64,000 nucleotides of DNA from CAVWDU01 sp963753815 (GTDB taxonomy: Bacteria > Pseudomonadota > Gammaproteobacteria > Pseudomonadales > Halieaceae): contig CAVWDU010000003.1 of assembly GCA_963753815.1 (NCBI GenBank), positions 558,001 through 622,000 of the forward strand, written 5' to 3'. The notes under the pieces were generated by a model. It was not told the DNA's origin. It was given only the letters and a program-made list of their open reading frames with translations, and searched no databases. Of the stretch, positions 46,163-53,920 are shown piece after piece (position 1 is the stretch's first letter; each line of letters starts with the position of its first letter). A program made the translations under genes and the position numbers.

Positions 46163-48072
46163 CAGGCGTCGGATTGAACAGATTCTATGATGCCCGGGGC
46201 GAAGTCCCCGGCGACCCGGCGAACGTCGGACCACGCGTCCAGCGCGAGGGCGAGTTCCTGCGCGTAGTCACGGAACTGGGCCAGCAGCGCCGAGGTGTCG
46301 GGCGCGCCCGCAAGGCTCAGCTGGTCCGCCGGATCCGCCAACGCCTGAAGCGAGGCTGCCGCCGCGGCGGCAGCCTGCTCGAGGTGAGTCTGCCAGGCTG
46401 GCGGCCGCTCAAGACCGTCTGCCATCACAGACTGGAGGCGTTGCAGGCATGCGGTTTGTGCCTCGACATATTCCCGCCGGTACAGTGTGGTCAGGCTGCG
46501 ATCACTCATCTGCGCCAGTTCCGCCGCCAGCAATGCGAGGTGACGGAGCCGCGTCTCTGGCGAGATTCCGGCTACATAACGAGTACGGTCGGTCACGTAC
46601 TTGGCGGGGTTGAGGCTGAACCTGGCCAAAGCGGCAGGTGGACCGCCCCTACCCTCGCGCGATGGCATGGGCAGGTGCGGGACGCTCCATGGATATTCCA
46701 GTGACACTGCCTGTGGATGGAGAAACTCCACCATGGCGCCAAACAGGTAGTCCTCGCCCCGGAATACCGGAAAGTAAGGCGGCAGCAGCCGAGAGTTATC
46801 GAGGCCGGTAACCTGGGAAATGATGGGCATCCGACTCAGGGTGAGGCAGGGTTGACCCATCCAGTAGTGGCGGTTCGCCAGCGCCGCCTCCAGGCCGCCA
46901 TCGCTGGCGATAACGCGCCGGGCGGAGTCGGGATCGACCGTGTACAACCAGTCCACACCCACCGTGCCCGGATCACCCAGACTGCCACTCTGGGTCACGA
47001 GAACGGGCGAAGCCGAGGACCACTGAGCCAGGGCGGCTGCGTTGGCGCCCCGCAGCAGTTCGGGCGCCGGGGCGCTCCCCGGCGGGGTGATCATGGCGCC
47101 CGCGTCGATCACAGCCGCCAGATTCGTGCCAAGCAATTCGCAATGCCCCGCCAGGGGATCGAAGCCCAGCCTGCGGGTCTCTGCCGCCATCGCCTCGCGC
47201 GAGGCATAGACATCGACTCGCCGGGGTTGCCCGCCGAGCCGCATGCCGGCGGTTGTATGTGGCGATGCCACCACCGAGCACAAGACGTCATCGTCCAGCA
47301 CCACCAGCCGCTGGCCCACGGAAAAAAGGATCGCGACGGTCCGCGCCAGCCCGTAGGTGGGCCTGCCCGACCAGCGGCGGGAGTCGAGCAGGAATCGGAT
47401 ACCGCGCTCGTGCCCGGGCAGCGCGCCCAGCAGCTTGTCCAGCAGGGCGCGCTGGGCCGTGCGGCCCAGGTAGACCATGGCCCGGCCTGTGCGCCGGCTG
47501 AACTGGCGCGCTGCCGCGGCATTACGCTGCGCGCAGCCCGAATCCCGGGAGTCGTCGACCAGCAGGAACTGTTCATGCCGGGTGAGATCGGCGCCTTCGC
47601 GTATCGAATCGAGCAGGCGTTCCAGGGCGTCGGGGCGGTCGCAGGTGATGATCGCCACTGCCGACGCCGCAACGCAGGGCGGCGGCGGGCGATGCGCCGG
47701 GTACAGCCGTTCCAGGGTCGCTGACGCGGGCTGCAGCATGCCGGCATCCCGCAACGTCTGCAGCACGCCTTTCACGTCCTCCCCATGCCCTTCCAGTTGA
47801 GGGATCGTGCTCGTCAGCGTGTGTACGTGCTCGTCGAGGGTCTGGAAGCACTGGCAGGCGGACAGCGCCGCGGCTACCTCCCGGGTGACCGCCAGCTGGT
47901 TGTCTCCCTGGCGGTCGAGCAATAAGACCCCGTCGCCGCTGGTGTCGACGCGTTCGCAATCCGCCGCGGCATAGAGCCCGGCGTCGCCCGCCGGTGAGAC
48001 AGAGGGCCCGCCACCCGCTGCCGGTGCAGGCGGCTGATAGGAATAGCTGATACTGAACTGGTCCGTCATCAT
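46162..48072 (-). CDS. PqqD-like domain fused to glycosyltransferase-like domain
   Basis: A 636-residue cytoplasmic protein. After a Pro/Ala-rich start, residues about 48-115 (GVLLLDRQGDNQLAVTREVA ... DVKGVLQTLRDAGML) have the shape of a PqqD-like domain, the small winged-helix peptide-binding module of RiPP pathways and of some glycan pathways. From about 133 a GT2-like core begins: VAIITCDRPDALERLLDSI, LLVDDS, and the DxD-type LVVLDDDVLC. Residues about 430-500 contain FPVFRGEDYLFGAMVEFLHP, as in glycosyltransferases that use an ED catalytic pair. First gene of the coupled three-gene module; candidate promoter 28 bases upstream. Confidence 0.6.
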   Translation of the reverse strand: MMTDQFSISYSYQPPAPAAGGGPSVSPAGDAGLYAAADCERVDTSGDGVLLLDRQGDNQLAVTREVAAALSACQCFQTLDEHVHTLTSTIPQLEGHGEDVKGVLQTLRDAGMLQPASATLERLYPAHRPPPPCVAASAVAIITCDRPDALERLLDSIREGADLTRHEQFLLVDDSRDSGCAQRNAAAARQFSRRTGRAMVYLGRTAQRALLDKLLGALPGHERGIRFLLDSRRWSGRPTYGLARTVAILFSVGQRLVVLDDDVLCSVVASPHTTAGMRLGGQPRRVDVYASREAMAAETRRLGFDPLAGHCELLGTNLAAVIDAGAMITPPGSAPAPELLRGANAAALAQWSSASPVLVTQSGSLGDPGTVGVDWLYTVDPDSARRVIASDGGLEAALANRHYWMGQPCLTLSRMPIISQVTGLDNSRLLPPYFPVFRGEDYLFGAMVEFLHPQAVSLEYPWSVPHLPMPSREGRGGPPAALARFSLNPAKYVTDRTRYVAGISPETRLRHLALLAAELAQMSDRSLTTLYRREYVEAQTACLQRLQSVMADGLERPPAWQTHLEQAAAAAAASLQALADPADQLSLAGAPDTSALLAQFRDYAQELALALDAWSDVRRVAGDFAPGIIESVQSDA

Positions 48073-48521
48073 GCCCGGCGGGATTAGCGTGGTAGCCCGA
48101 GTGTATTGATCGCATCATCAGGTGTAAACAGCGCCTCTCAGCCCGGGACCGGGTTGCGGTCCGGGCGGGCGTGACGCCCGCTGGCCGCCGCCCGCGTCAC
48201 AATATTACCGTTGTGACCTCTCGCTTACGCCCGAATACCGTTATACTCTGTGGTCGATGTGGGTCGCTAATTCAATCAACCCGCGAGCATCGACAGATAG
48301 ACTTTCTTCGGCACTGTCGGAGCACTCTCTGGGCGTGATTGCATTGCCACCGTCCGGCCGGTCAGACGGTACCCGCCTCACGCAGGCCGTGAGCCCTTGG
48401 TTTTTGACTGGGCTGTTGTGATGCCGCCTGCGAGCTTCGGCGACCAGGCTTTGCGTGACACATCGGCGACCGGGATGGATAATCCGGCTACATAACAGAC
48501 ATTGAACGACGAGGAAGAAAC
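48073..48521. other. Divergent intergenic region with long structured leader
   Basis: This 449-base gap separates the PqqD/GT module from the secreted-protein gene. Next to the module lies its candidate promoter (48100-48128). Towards the secreted-protein gene a TATACT box (48242-48247) precedes about 265 bases with several strong hairpins: GTCGATG/CATCGAC (48253-48294), CCGTC/GACGG, CTCACG/CGTGAG, GCCC/GGGC. No credible gene is seen; the minus-strand frame of 128 codons here is antisense to the leader and the start of the secreted-protein gene. Confidence 0.6.
48100..48128 (-). promoter_or_regulatory. Candidate promoter of the PqqD/GT module
   Basis: On the minus strand TTTACA (48123-48128) and TACACT (48100-48105) are separated by 17 bases, giving a leader of about 20 bases before the first ATG. 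The hexamers are identical to those ahead of wecB. Confidence 0.55.
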
Positions 48522-49604
48522 ATGAAGACGGTAACCAGCTATTTGACAGCCATCTGTATTGCCACCGTGGCGTCGGGGGTCGCGGTTGCCTCCAGCCATG
48601 CTGCTTCAGCCACCGGGAATGACGCACGGGGAGAGGCTGCCATAGAGCGAATAGCCGCTCAAGCAGCAGCAGAGCTCAATCGCGATGCCACTGTCAGCGC
48701 TATCGTCGTGACACTACGGCAGGAGGCCGAGACCAGGGGTTATGTCGGCTGGGAAAAGGAGCTGGGAGACCTGCTCACCAACGCACCCATCCAGAGACTC
48801 CTGGACGCCCAGGCTCGCGCCGACGCGGGCGCCGACTACCAGTCCGTGGTCTGGGCAGCACTGGGCAGCCAGCCCAAATCGGTGCCCCAGCTATCCGGCG
48901 CGGCCGTCGCTTTCAGTTCCAGCAGCGCGGGCGGCGTGACCGCCGTCGATTCCGCCAGCGCCGGCTTCCGGGCTATCGCGCCCTGCCGGATCGTCGACAC
49001 CCGTCTTGCGACCGGCGGAGCGCTCTCCGCCACGTCGATTCGCCCGTTTCACATCGACGACAGCGCCGCCGCAGGCACCATCGCCAGCCAGGGCGGTGAC
49101 TGCACACTGACCGCACCCCCAGGAACCATCGGCGTCGTCATTAACCTGACCGCCACCCAACAGGCCGAGCGCGGGTTCATGACGGTATTCCCGTTCGACG
49201 AGGCGTTCCCCGCCGCCGGTTCCAGTATCAACTACACGCCCGGCACCAATCTCGCCAACACCACGACAGTGGGGACCGCGGTCGCCACGGGTGCTGACTT
49301 CAATATCTATACTCTCCGAAACGTACACGCCGTCGTGGACCTGCTGGGCTACTTCGTGCTGCCCGATAAACTGCCCGTCAGCACGCTCCAGGCGGACGTA
49401 TCCGGCGCGTTCGACATCGACGCGGCTTGCCCGGCGGGCTACAGCTACGTTAGCGCCGAGCACGACTGGGCGTTCGGCAATACCGACGTCTGGTTCTGGA
49501 AAGTCGGCAAGGATGCGAGCACCGAGGCCGCCAACTGCGTCGGGTTCGTCGACCGTGGCTCGTTTACCTCGGACATCACCTGCACCGCGATCTGCGAGCG
49601 CTAG
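48522..49604 (+). CDS. Secreted protein with DTR...NLT...GYF domain
   Basis: An exported protein of 360 residues: signal peptide (about 1-28, ending ASSHAA), a helical region (about 35-125), then a beta-rich domain of about 145-285 with FRAIAPCRIVDTRLATGG, GVVINLTATQ, SSINYTPG and HAVVDLLGYF. This recurring domain pattern occurs in secreted or surface proteins of diverse bacteria; its function is unknown to me. The last 75 residues contain four cysteines (CPAGY, NCVGF, CTAICER) and probably form a small disulfide-bonded domain. GAGGAAGAAAC precedes the ATG. Lone gene, divergent from the glycan module. Confidence 0.7.
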   Translation: MKTVTSYLTAICIATVASGVAVASSHAASATGNDARGEAAIERIAAQAAAELNRDATVSAIVVTLRQEAETRGYVGWEKELGDLLTNAPIQRLLDAQARADAGADYQSVVWAALGSQPKSVPQLSGAAVAFSSSSAGGVTAVDSASAGFRAIAPCRIVDTRLATGGALSATSIRPFHIDDSAAAGTIASQGGDCTLTAPPGTIGVVINLTATQQAERGFMTVFPFDEAFPAAGSSINYTPGTNLANTTTVGTAVATGADFNIYTLRNVHAVVDLLGYFVLPDKLPVSTLQADVSGAFDIDAACPAGYSYVSAEHDWAFGNTDVWFWKVGKDASTEAANCVGFVDRGSFTSDITCTAICER

Positions 49605-49613
49605 CCACTGGAG

Positions 49614-49672
49614 GCCTGGCACCCGAGTTCGGCTGCGGGCGGGAACGCCCGCAGCCAGGCGCGGTGCCAGGC
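49614..49672. terminator. Nested perfect hairpin after the secreted-protein gene
   Basis: The outer arms GCCTGGCACC (49614-49623) and GGTGCCAGGC (49663-49672) pair perfectly. Inside them GGCTGCGGGCG and CGCCCGCAGCC (631-641 and 646-656) pair perfectly around a GGAA tetraloop. There is no T-run, so a classic intrinsic terminator is not shown; a strong insulating hairpin between the glycan locus and rsmA is plausible. Confidence 0.6.
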
Positions 49673-49686
49673 GTTCGCAACATCAC

Positions 49687-50487
49687 GTGAGCCCGAGCCG
49701 ACCCCATCACCGGGCCCGCAAGCGCTTCGGCCAGAATTTCCTGCGTGACCCCGCCGTCGTCGAACGCCTCGCCCGAGCCATTCACCCACTGCCCGGCGAA
49801 CACCTGGTAGAGATAGGCCCCGGGCTGGGCGCCCTGACCGACGCCCTGGTCGGAAGCGGCGCCACCGTGGACGTGATCGAACTGGATCGTGACCTCGTCC
49901 CCGGGTTGCTGGCAGCCTACGGCCTTCGTCCCGGGTTCACCCTGCACAGCGCGGACGCGCTGACGTTCGATTACAGCGATCTGGCAACCGATGGCACCGC
50001 GCTGCGCATCGTCGGCAACCTGCCCTACAACATTTCCACTCCGCTGATCTTTCGCCTGCTGGAACAGAAAGCACTGTTTGGGGACATGCATTTCATGCTC
50101 CAGCTCGAGGTCGTCGAGCGCCTGGCGGCGTCACCGGGCAGCGGGCAGTGGGGCCGTCTCGGTATCATGACCCAGTATCACTGCGAGGTGGAAAAGCTGT
50201 TCGAGGTTCCGCCCTCGGCGTTTCAGCCAGCACCCAAAGTGCAGTCCGCGGTGGTGCGACTGAAGCCACGCGTCACCTCGCCGTGGGTGGACTGCGACGA
50301 GTCCGCACTGCGTCGAATCGTGCAACAGTGCTTCGCGCACCGCCGCAAGACCTTGCGCAACAACCTGAAAGGCATTATAGATATGCCGACCCTTGAGGCC
50401 CTGGGACTGGAGCCCGGCGCCAGGGCGGAAACGCTCGAGATCAGTCAATTCGTGGACCTTGCCAATGCCGCAACTGGAAAACACTGA
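49687..50487 (+). CDS. rsmA: 16S rRNA dimethyladenosine transferase
   Basis: Dimethylates two adjacent adenines near the 3' end of 16S rRNA in 30S biogenesis (ksgA). The frame is open far upstream, overlapping the secreted-protein gene, but the GTG at 49687 starts a normal protein of 266 residues (MSPSRPHHRARKRFGQNFL). Motifs are GQNFL, VEIGPGLGALTD and NLPYNIST. No ATG is available nearby, so GTG initiation is probable. apaG starts inside its end, as in E. coli. Confidence 0.94.
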   Translation: MSPSRPHHRARKRFGQNFLRDPAVVERLARAIHPLPGEHLVEIGPGLGALTDALVGSGATVDVIELDRDLVPGLLAAYGLRPGFTLHSADALTFDYSDLATDGTALRIVGNLPYNISTPLIFRLLEQKALFGDMHFMLQLEVVERLAASPGSGQWGRLGIMTQYHCEVEKLFEVPPSAFQPAPKVQSAVVRLKPRVTSPWVDCDESALRRIVQQCFAHRRKTLRNNLKGIIDMPTLEALGLEPGARAETLEISQFVDLANAATGKH

Positions 50488-50887
50488 ATTCAACCCCGCA
50501 CTGGTCGGCGTCAACGTGGTGACCACCTTCCTGCCCAGCCATTCCCAGCCGGAGAACGGGCAATACACGTTCGCCTACACTATTACCATCAGCAATGCGG
50601 GCGACCTGCCGGTGCAGCTGCTGTCCCGGCACTGGGTGATCACGGATGCCGACGACAAGGTCCAGGAAGTGCGCGGCGAGGGTGTGGTCGGCGAACAGCC
50701 TGTGATCGCCCCCAACGAATCCTTCCGCTACACCAGCGGCGCCACCCTGTCGACACCAGTGGGTTGCATGCAGGGCAGTTACCGGATGGTGATCTGCGAC
50801 CCGAAGGGCGAGGTAGCGGCCGATGCCCCGGCGTTCGAGGTGCCGATTCCCGCGTTCTCCCTGCATACACCCACTGCCTTACACTGA
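50465..50887 (+). CDS. apaG: ApaG family protein
   Basis: A small beta-sandwich protein of 140 residues (fibronectin-III-like ApaG fold), opening VNVVTTFLPSHSQPENGQYT, with YTITISNAG, SRHWVITDADDKVQEVRGEGVVG and YTSGATLSTPVGCMQGSYRM. Biochemical role uncertain; in the family it is linked to Co/Mg and to apaH by operon. It overlaps rsmA by 23 bases and is followed by apaH after 12. The internal ATG was chosen because the longer frame reads rsmA out of frame. Confidence 0.94.
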   Translation: MPQLENTEFNPALVGVNVVTTFLPSHSQPENGQYTFAYTITISNAGDLPVQLLSRHWVITDADDKVQEVRGEGVVGEQPVIAPNESFRYTSGATLSTPVGCMQGSYRMVICDPKGEVAADAPAFEVPIPAFSLHTPTALH

Positions 50888-50899
50888 CGCCGGGCGCCG

Positions 50900-51721
50900 A
50901 TGAGCACCTACGTCGTCGGCGACCTCCAGGGCTGCCTGCAACCGCTCAAGCGGCTGCTCAAGCGGGTGGCCTTCAACCCCGATCGCGACATGCTGTGGTC
51001 CGTGGGCGATGCCGTCAATCGCGGGCCCAAGTGCCGCAAGACGCTGCGTTTTCTTTACGACATGCGCGACAACCTGCACATGGTGCTGGGCAACCACGAC
51101 CTGCATCTGCTCGCGGTGGCTGCCGGCGTGCGCAACCCGACCCCCTCGGACACGCTCGACAAAATTTTGCAGGCGCCGGACCGCGACCGGCTGCTCAACT
51201 GGTTGTTGCACCGACCGTTGATCCACCACCAGGACGACTGGACGATGGTCCACGCGGGAATACCGCCGCAGTGGAGTATTGCCGAGGCCATGAGCCGGGC
51301 GCGAGAGGTCGAGGATGTCCTGCGCAGTGACCGCTGCACCGATTTTTTCCGTGAAATGTACGGCAACGAACCGTTGCAGTGGTCCGACGACCTCACCGGC
51401 ATGACACGCCTGAGAGTCATCACGAACTACTTCACCCGGATGCGCTACTGCACCAGTACCGGCGTGCTGGACCTTGTCAGCAAGGGCCCGCTGCCGGAAC
51501 CGGGCAAGAAAGTCTCCGCCTGGTTCAGCCACCCCAACCGCAAATCCCGAGACGACCGCATCCTGTTCGGCCACTGGGCCTCACTCGAGGGGAAAACAGA
51601 CAACCCGCGGGTTATCGGTCTCGACACCGGTTGCGTCTGGGGCGGCATGATGTCGCTCTATGAACTGGAAACCGGCCGCTGGACCACCTGCAAGTGCAGG
51701 GACGGACGCTGCGCCGACTGA
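50900..51721 (+). CDS. apaH: Symmetrical bis(5'-nucleosyl)-tetraphosphatase
   Basis: Hydrolyses Ap4A and removes Np4 caps from mRNA. A 273-residue metallophosphatase: GDLQGCLQPLKRLL, GDAVNRGPKC (the more usual form has Leu in place of Ala) and LGNHDLHLLAVAAG provide the metal ligands, and WTMVHAGIPPQW the later His. Ends the rsmA-apaG-apaH operon. Confidence 0.95.
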   Translation: MSTYVVGDLQGCLQPLKRLLKRVAFNPDRDMLWSVGDAVNRGPKCRKTLRFLYDMRDNLHMVLGNHDLHLLAVAAGVRNPTPSDTLDKILQAPDRDRLLNWLLHRPLIHHQDDWTMVHAGIPPQWSIAEAMSRAREVEDVLRSDRCTDFFREMYGNEPLQWSDDLTGMTRLRVITNYFTRMRYCTSTGVLDLVSKGPLPEPGKKVSAWFSHPNRKSRDDRILFGHWASLEGKTDNPRVIGLDTGCVWGGMMSLYELETGRWTTCKCRDGRCAD

Positions 51722-51843
51722 CGGCAATCACCGCTGGTCGGACGGCGGTGGCCAGACATGCAATCGCCGTAGCCCGATTCTTTCACTGACGATCTCCTGC
51801 AGCCGTTCTGTGCGGGCCCTGCTGGCGGGGGTACACTGGCGTT

Positions 51844-53085
51844 ATGGATATTTATCTTGTGGGCGGTGCGGTGCGCGATGAACTGCTTGGGCGCCCGGTT
51901 GGCGAACGCGACTGGGTCGTCGTCGGCGCTCGCCCGCAGGAACTGATAGACCGGGGATATCAGCAGGTGGGCAAGGATTTCCCGGTGTTCCTGCACCCCC
52001 GGACCAAGGAGGAGTACGCCCTGGCCCGCACGGAACGCAAGCGCGGCCATGGCTACACCGGGTTCAGTGTCGACTGCGACCCGGGTGTGACGCTGGCGGA
52101 AGACCTGATGCGGCGCGACCTGACCGTGAACGCCATGGCGAGAGCCGCCGACGGTGAGCTGATCGACCCCTACGGCGGGCGGCGCGACCTGGAGCAGCGC
52201 GTGCTGCGCCACGTCTCGGAGGCCTTCGTGGAAGACCCGCTGCGGGTGTTACGCACGGCTCGTTTCGCCGCGCGCTACGCGCACCTGGGTTTCTCGATCG
52301 CACCGGAGACCCTGGCGCTGATGGGTGAAATTACCGCCGCCGGTGAGCTGGAATTCCTCGCCGCCGAGCGGGTCTGGACGGAACTGTGCCGGGCCCTCGC
52401 CGAGCGCGACCCCCAGGTTTTCATCTCGACACTGCGCGATTGCGGGGCCCTGCGCAGCCTGTTACCCGAGGTCGATGCACTGTTCGGCGTACCCCAGGTT
52501 GCCCGCTACCACCCCGAAATCGACACCGGACTCCACACGCTGATGGCGCTGGAACAGGCCGCCAGGCTCAGTCCCTCGACCGAGGTGCGCTATGCCGTGC
52601 TGGTGCATGACCTGGGCAAGGGCACCACGCCACAGGCCGAATGGCCGCGGCATATCGCCCATGAACAACGGGGCAAGGCGCTGGTGGAGCAGGTGAGCCG
52701 TCGACTGAAGGCGAGCAACGCGCACCGCTTGCTGGCCGCAAAAGTCTGTGAATTCCACACCCTCTGCCACCGGGCGCTGGAATTGCGCGGGTCAACCCTG
52801 CTCAAACTGCTGACGGCAACAGAGGCCCTGCGCCGCCCGGAGTTTTTCCAGTCCTTCCTGCTGGCCTGCGAAGCCGATGCCCGTGGCAGGACCGGCCTGG
52901 AGGAAAAGCCCTACATCCAGGCCGACTACCTTCACATCGCGCGCGCAGCCGCGAACCAGATCACCGCCGAACAGTATCTAGCGCAAGGCCTGAGAGGGTC
53001 CGAACTGGGCGAGGCGATCAAGAAGGCACGGATTGCCCGCCTGGAATCACTGCGCGGCTCGCAACCCTGGGATTCATCGGGGTGA
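51844..53085 (+). CDS. cca: CCA-adding tRNA nucleotidyltransferase with HD domain
   Basis: Builds or repairs the 3' CCA of tRNA. The 413-residue protein is the bacterial multifunctional form: GGAVRDELLGRPVGERDWVVVG nucleotidyltransferase head, RRDLTVNAMAR, EDPLRVLRTARFAARY in the neck, and a C-terminal HD phosphohydrolase domain with VLVHDLGKGTTP. The protein ends at the usual length. It is the last gene before the repeat-rich gap and is convergent with folK. Confidence 0.95.
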   Translation: MDIYLVGGAVRDELLGRPVGERDWVVVGARPQELIDRGYQQVGKDFPVFLHPRTKEEYALARTERKRGHGYTGFSVDCDPGVTLAEDLMRRDLTVNAMARAADGELIDPYGGRRDLEQRVLRHVSEAFVEDPLRVLRTARFAARYAHLGFSIAPETLALMGEITAAGELEFLAAERVWTELCRALAERDPQVFISTLRDCGALRSLLPEVDALFGVPQVARYHPEIDTGLHTLMALEQAARLSPSTEVRYAVLVHDLGKGTTPQAEWPRHIAHEQRGKALVEQVSRRLKASNAHRLLAAKVCEFHTLCHRALELRGSTLLKLLTATEALRRPEFFQSFLLACEADARGRTGLEEKPYIQADYLHIARAAANQITAEQYLAQGLRGSELGEAIKKARIARLESLRGSQPWDSSG

Positions 53086-53141
53086 TCCCCCGGCCTGCCG
53101 GTTTTCTGCTCACCTGTAAGCCCTGTGGCCAGTGATGCGTG

Positions 53142-53179
53142 GCCGGCTAGGTGCGGCCGGCTAGGTGCGGCCGGCCAGG
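53142..53179. repeat. 14-base tandem array, left flank of copy B
   Basis: TGCGGCCGGCTAGG (53152-53165) is followed by TGCGGCCGGCCAGG (53166-53179) and preceded by a partial copy. Each differs by one base from the reverse complement of the unit at 372-427. Confidence 0.85.
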
Positions 53180-53205
53180 TGTGGCTGCGGAGCTGGCTAT
53201 CGAGA

Positions 53206-53325
53206 GGACAATGAGCGGGATGACGCTGTCCGGGGGACGCCAAAAAGCGCACATCCGTGTGCAGGCTCGCTGGCGGCATCCATGCCGCCAGACGCCCCCG
53301 GACAGCGTCATCCCGCTCATTGTCC
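53206..53325 (+). repeat. Palindromic dispersed element, copy B (perfect arms)
   Basis: A 120-base element whose 31-base ends (53206-53236 and 53295-53325) are perfect inverted repeats, starting GGACAATGAGCGGGATGACG. In the middle lies a perfect hairpin: CTGGCGGCAT at 53270-53279, CC, ATGCCGCCAG at 53282-53291. It matches copy A at 445-566 in the opposite orientation. It has no coding capacity; REPIN or MITE-like. Confidence 0.85.
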
Positions 53326-53350
53326 ATCGACATGGGTTCGAGTTACGGTG

Positions 53351-53388
53351 GGTGGCGAGGTGCGGCCGGCGAGGTGCGGCCCGGCGGG
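53351..53388. repeat. 14-base array, right flank of copy B
   Basis: One perfect TGCGGCCGGCGAGG (53361-53374), the exact reverse complement of the unit at 372-427, is followed by a degenerate copy that reaches the folK end. Confidence 0.8.
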
Positions 53389-53389
53389 A

Positions 53390-53920
53390 TCAGGCCCCGT
53401 GGTCTGACACCGCGGTCGATACCGGCTTCCCACGCCAGTTGAAATCAATCCTGCGCAGGTGCTGAGCCGGCTCGTCGTACGCGTCCCAAAGGCTCGCGTA
53501 GCTGTGCCCCGTCACCGGGTGCAGCGCGGTCGGCGCGAGGTCTGCGAGCGGACGCAGCACGAACGCGTTCTCGAGAATTTCCCCGCGCGGCAGCTCGACC
53601 CCATCGGTGGTGCGCGTAAGGTCACCGTAGGTGAGTATGTCGATATCGAGGCGGCGCGAACTGAAGCGGGTCGCCCCGGGCTCACGGCCGTGGGCGAATT
53701 CGATCTCGCGCAGGCGACGGGCCAGCGCCCCGACGGGCAGCGCGGTCTCCGCCGCCACGACCAGATTCAGGAAGGACTCGCCATCGAAGCCTACGGCGCT
53801 GCTGTCATAGACTGGCGACAGTTCCAGTTCTCCCAGAAGGTCCGACAGTGCATCGAGACCGGCGACAATATTGCGCTCCCGATCGATGTTACTGCCGAGA
53901 CCGAGAAATATCCGAACCAT
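53390..53920 (-). CDS. folK: 6-hydroxymethyl-7,8-dihydropterin pyrophosphokinase
   Basis: Folate synthesis, pyrophosphoryl transfer to hydroxymethyl-dihydropterin. The 176-residue protein opens VRIFLGLGSNIDRERNI and has the RLREIEFAHGRE and RRLDIDILTYGDL substrate/metal motifs. Length is at the longer end for HPPK. It shares one base with the folB stop, so folB-folK are coupled. Confidence 0.93.
   Translation of the reverse strand: MVRIFLGLGSNIDRERNIVAGLDALSDLLGELELSPVYDSSAVGFDGESFLNLVVAAETALPVGALARRLREIEFAHGREPGATRFSSRRLDIDILTYGDLTRTTDGVELPRGEILENAFVLRPLADLAPTALHPVTGHSYASLWDAYDEPAQHLRRIDFNWRGKPVSTAVSDHGA

Larger units (their letters stand above)
53086..53389. other. Convergent intergenic gap filled with repeats
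   Basis: This 304-base gap lies between the ends of cca and folK. It contains, in order, a degenerate 14-base tandem array, the palindromic element copy B, and another partial 14-base array. No credible gene is present. Its length and content mirror the 353-656 gap, also between convergent genes. Confidence 0.8.

Noticed and set aside
48440..48475. GGCTTTGCGTG block whose reverse complement resembles the CGCAAAGCC core of c-di-GMP-I riboswitches
   Set aside because: The other half of the aptamer (GGCAAACC part) is missing on that strand, and the promoter for the minus-strand gene lies downstream of this block, so it would not be in that transcript.
48241..48627. Minus-strand frame of 128 codons over the secreted-gene leader
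   Set aside because: It overlaps the start of a gene with a good ribosome site and signal peptide; Arg-rich composition is typical of an antisense frame.
53140..53465. Overlapping plus-strand frames (104, 80, 61 codons) in the cca-folK gap
   Set aside because: They run through the tandem arrays and palindrome and change with each repeat; no ribosome sites.
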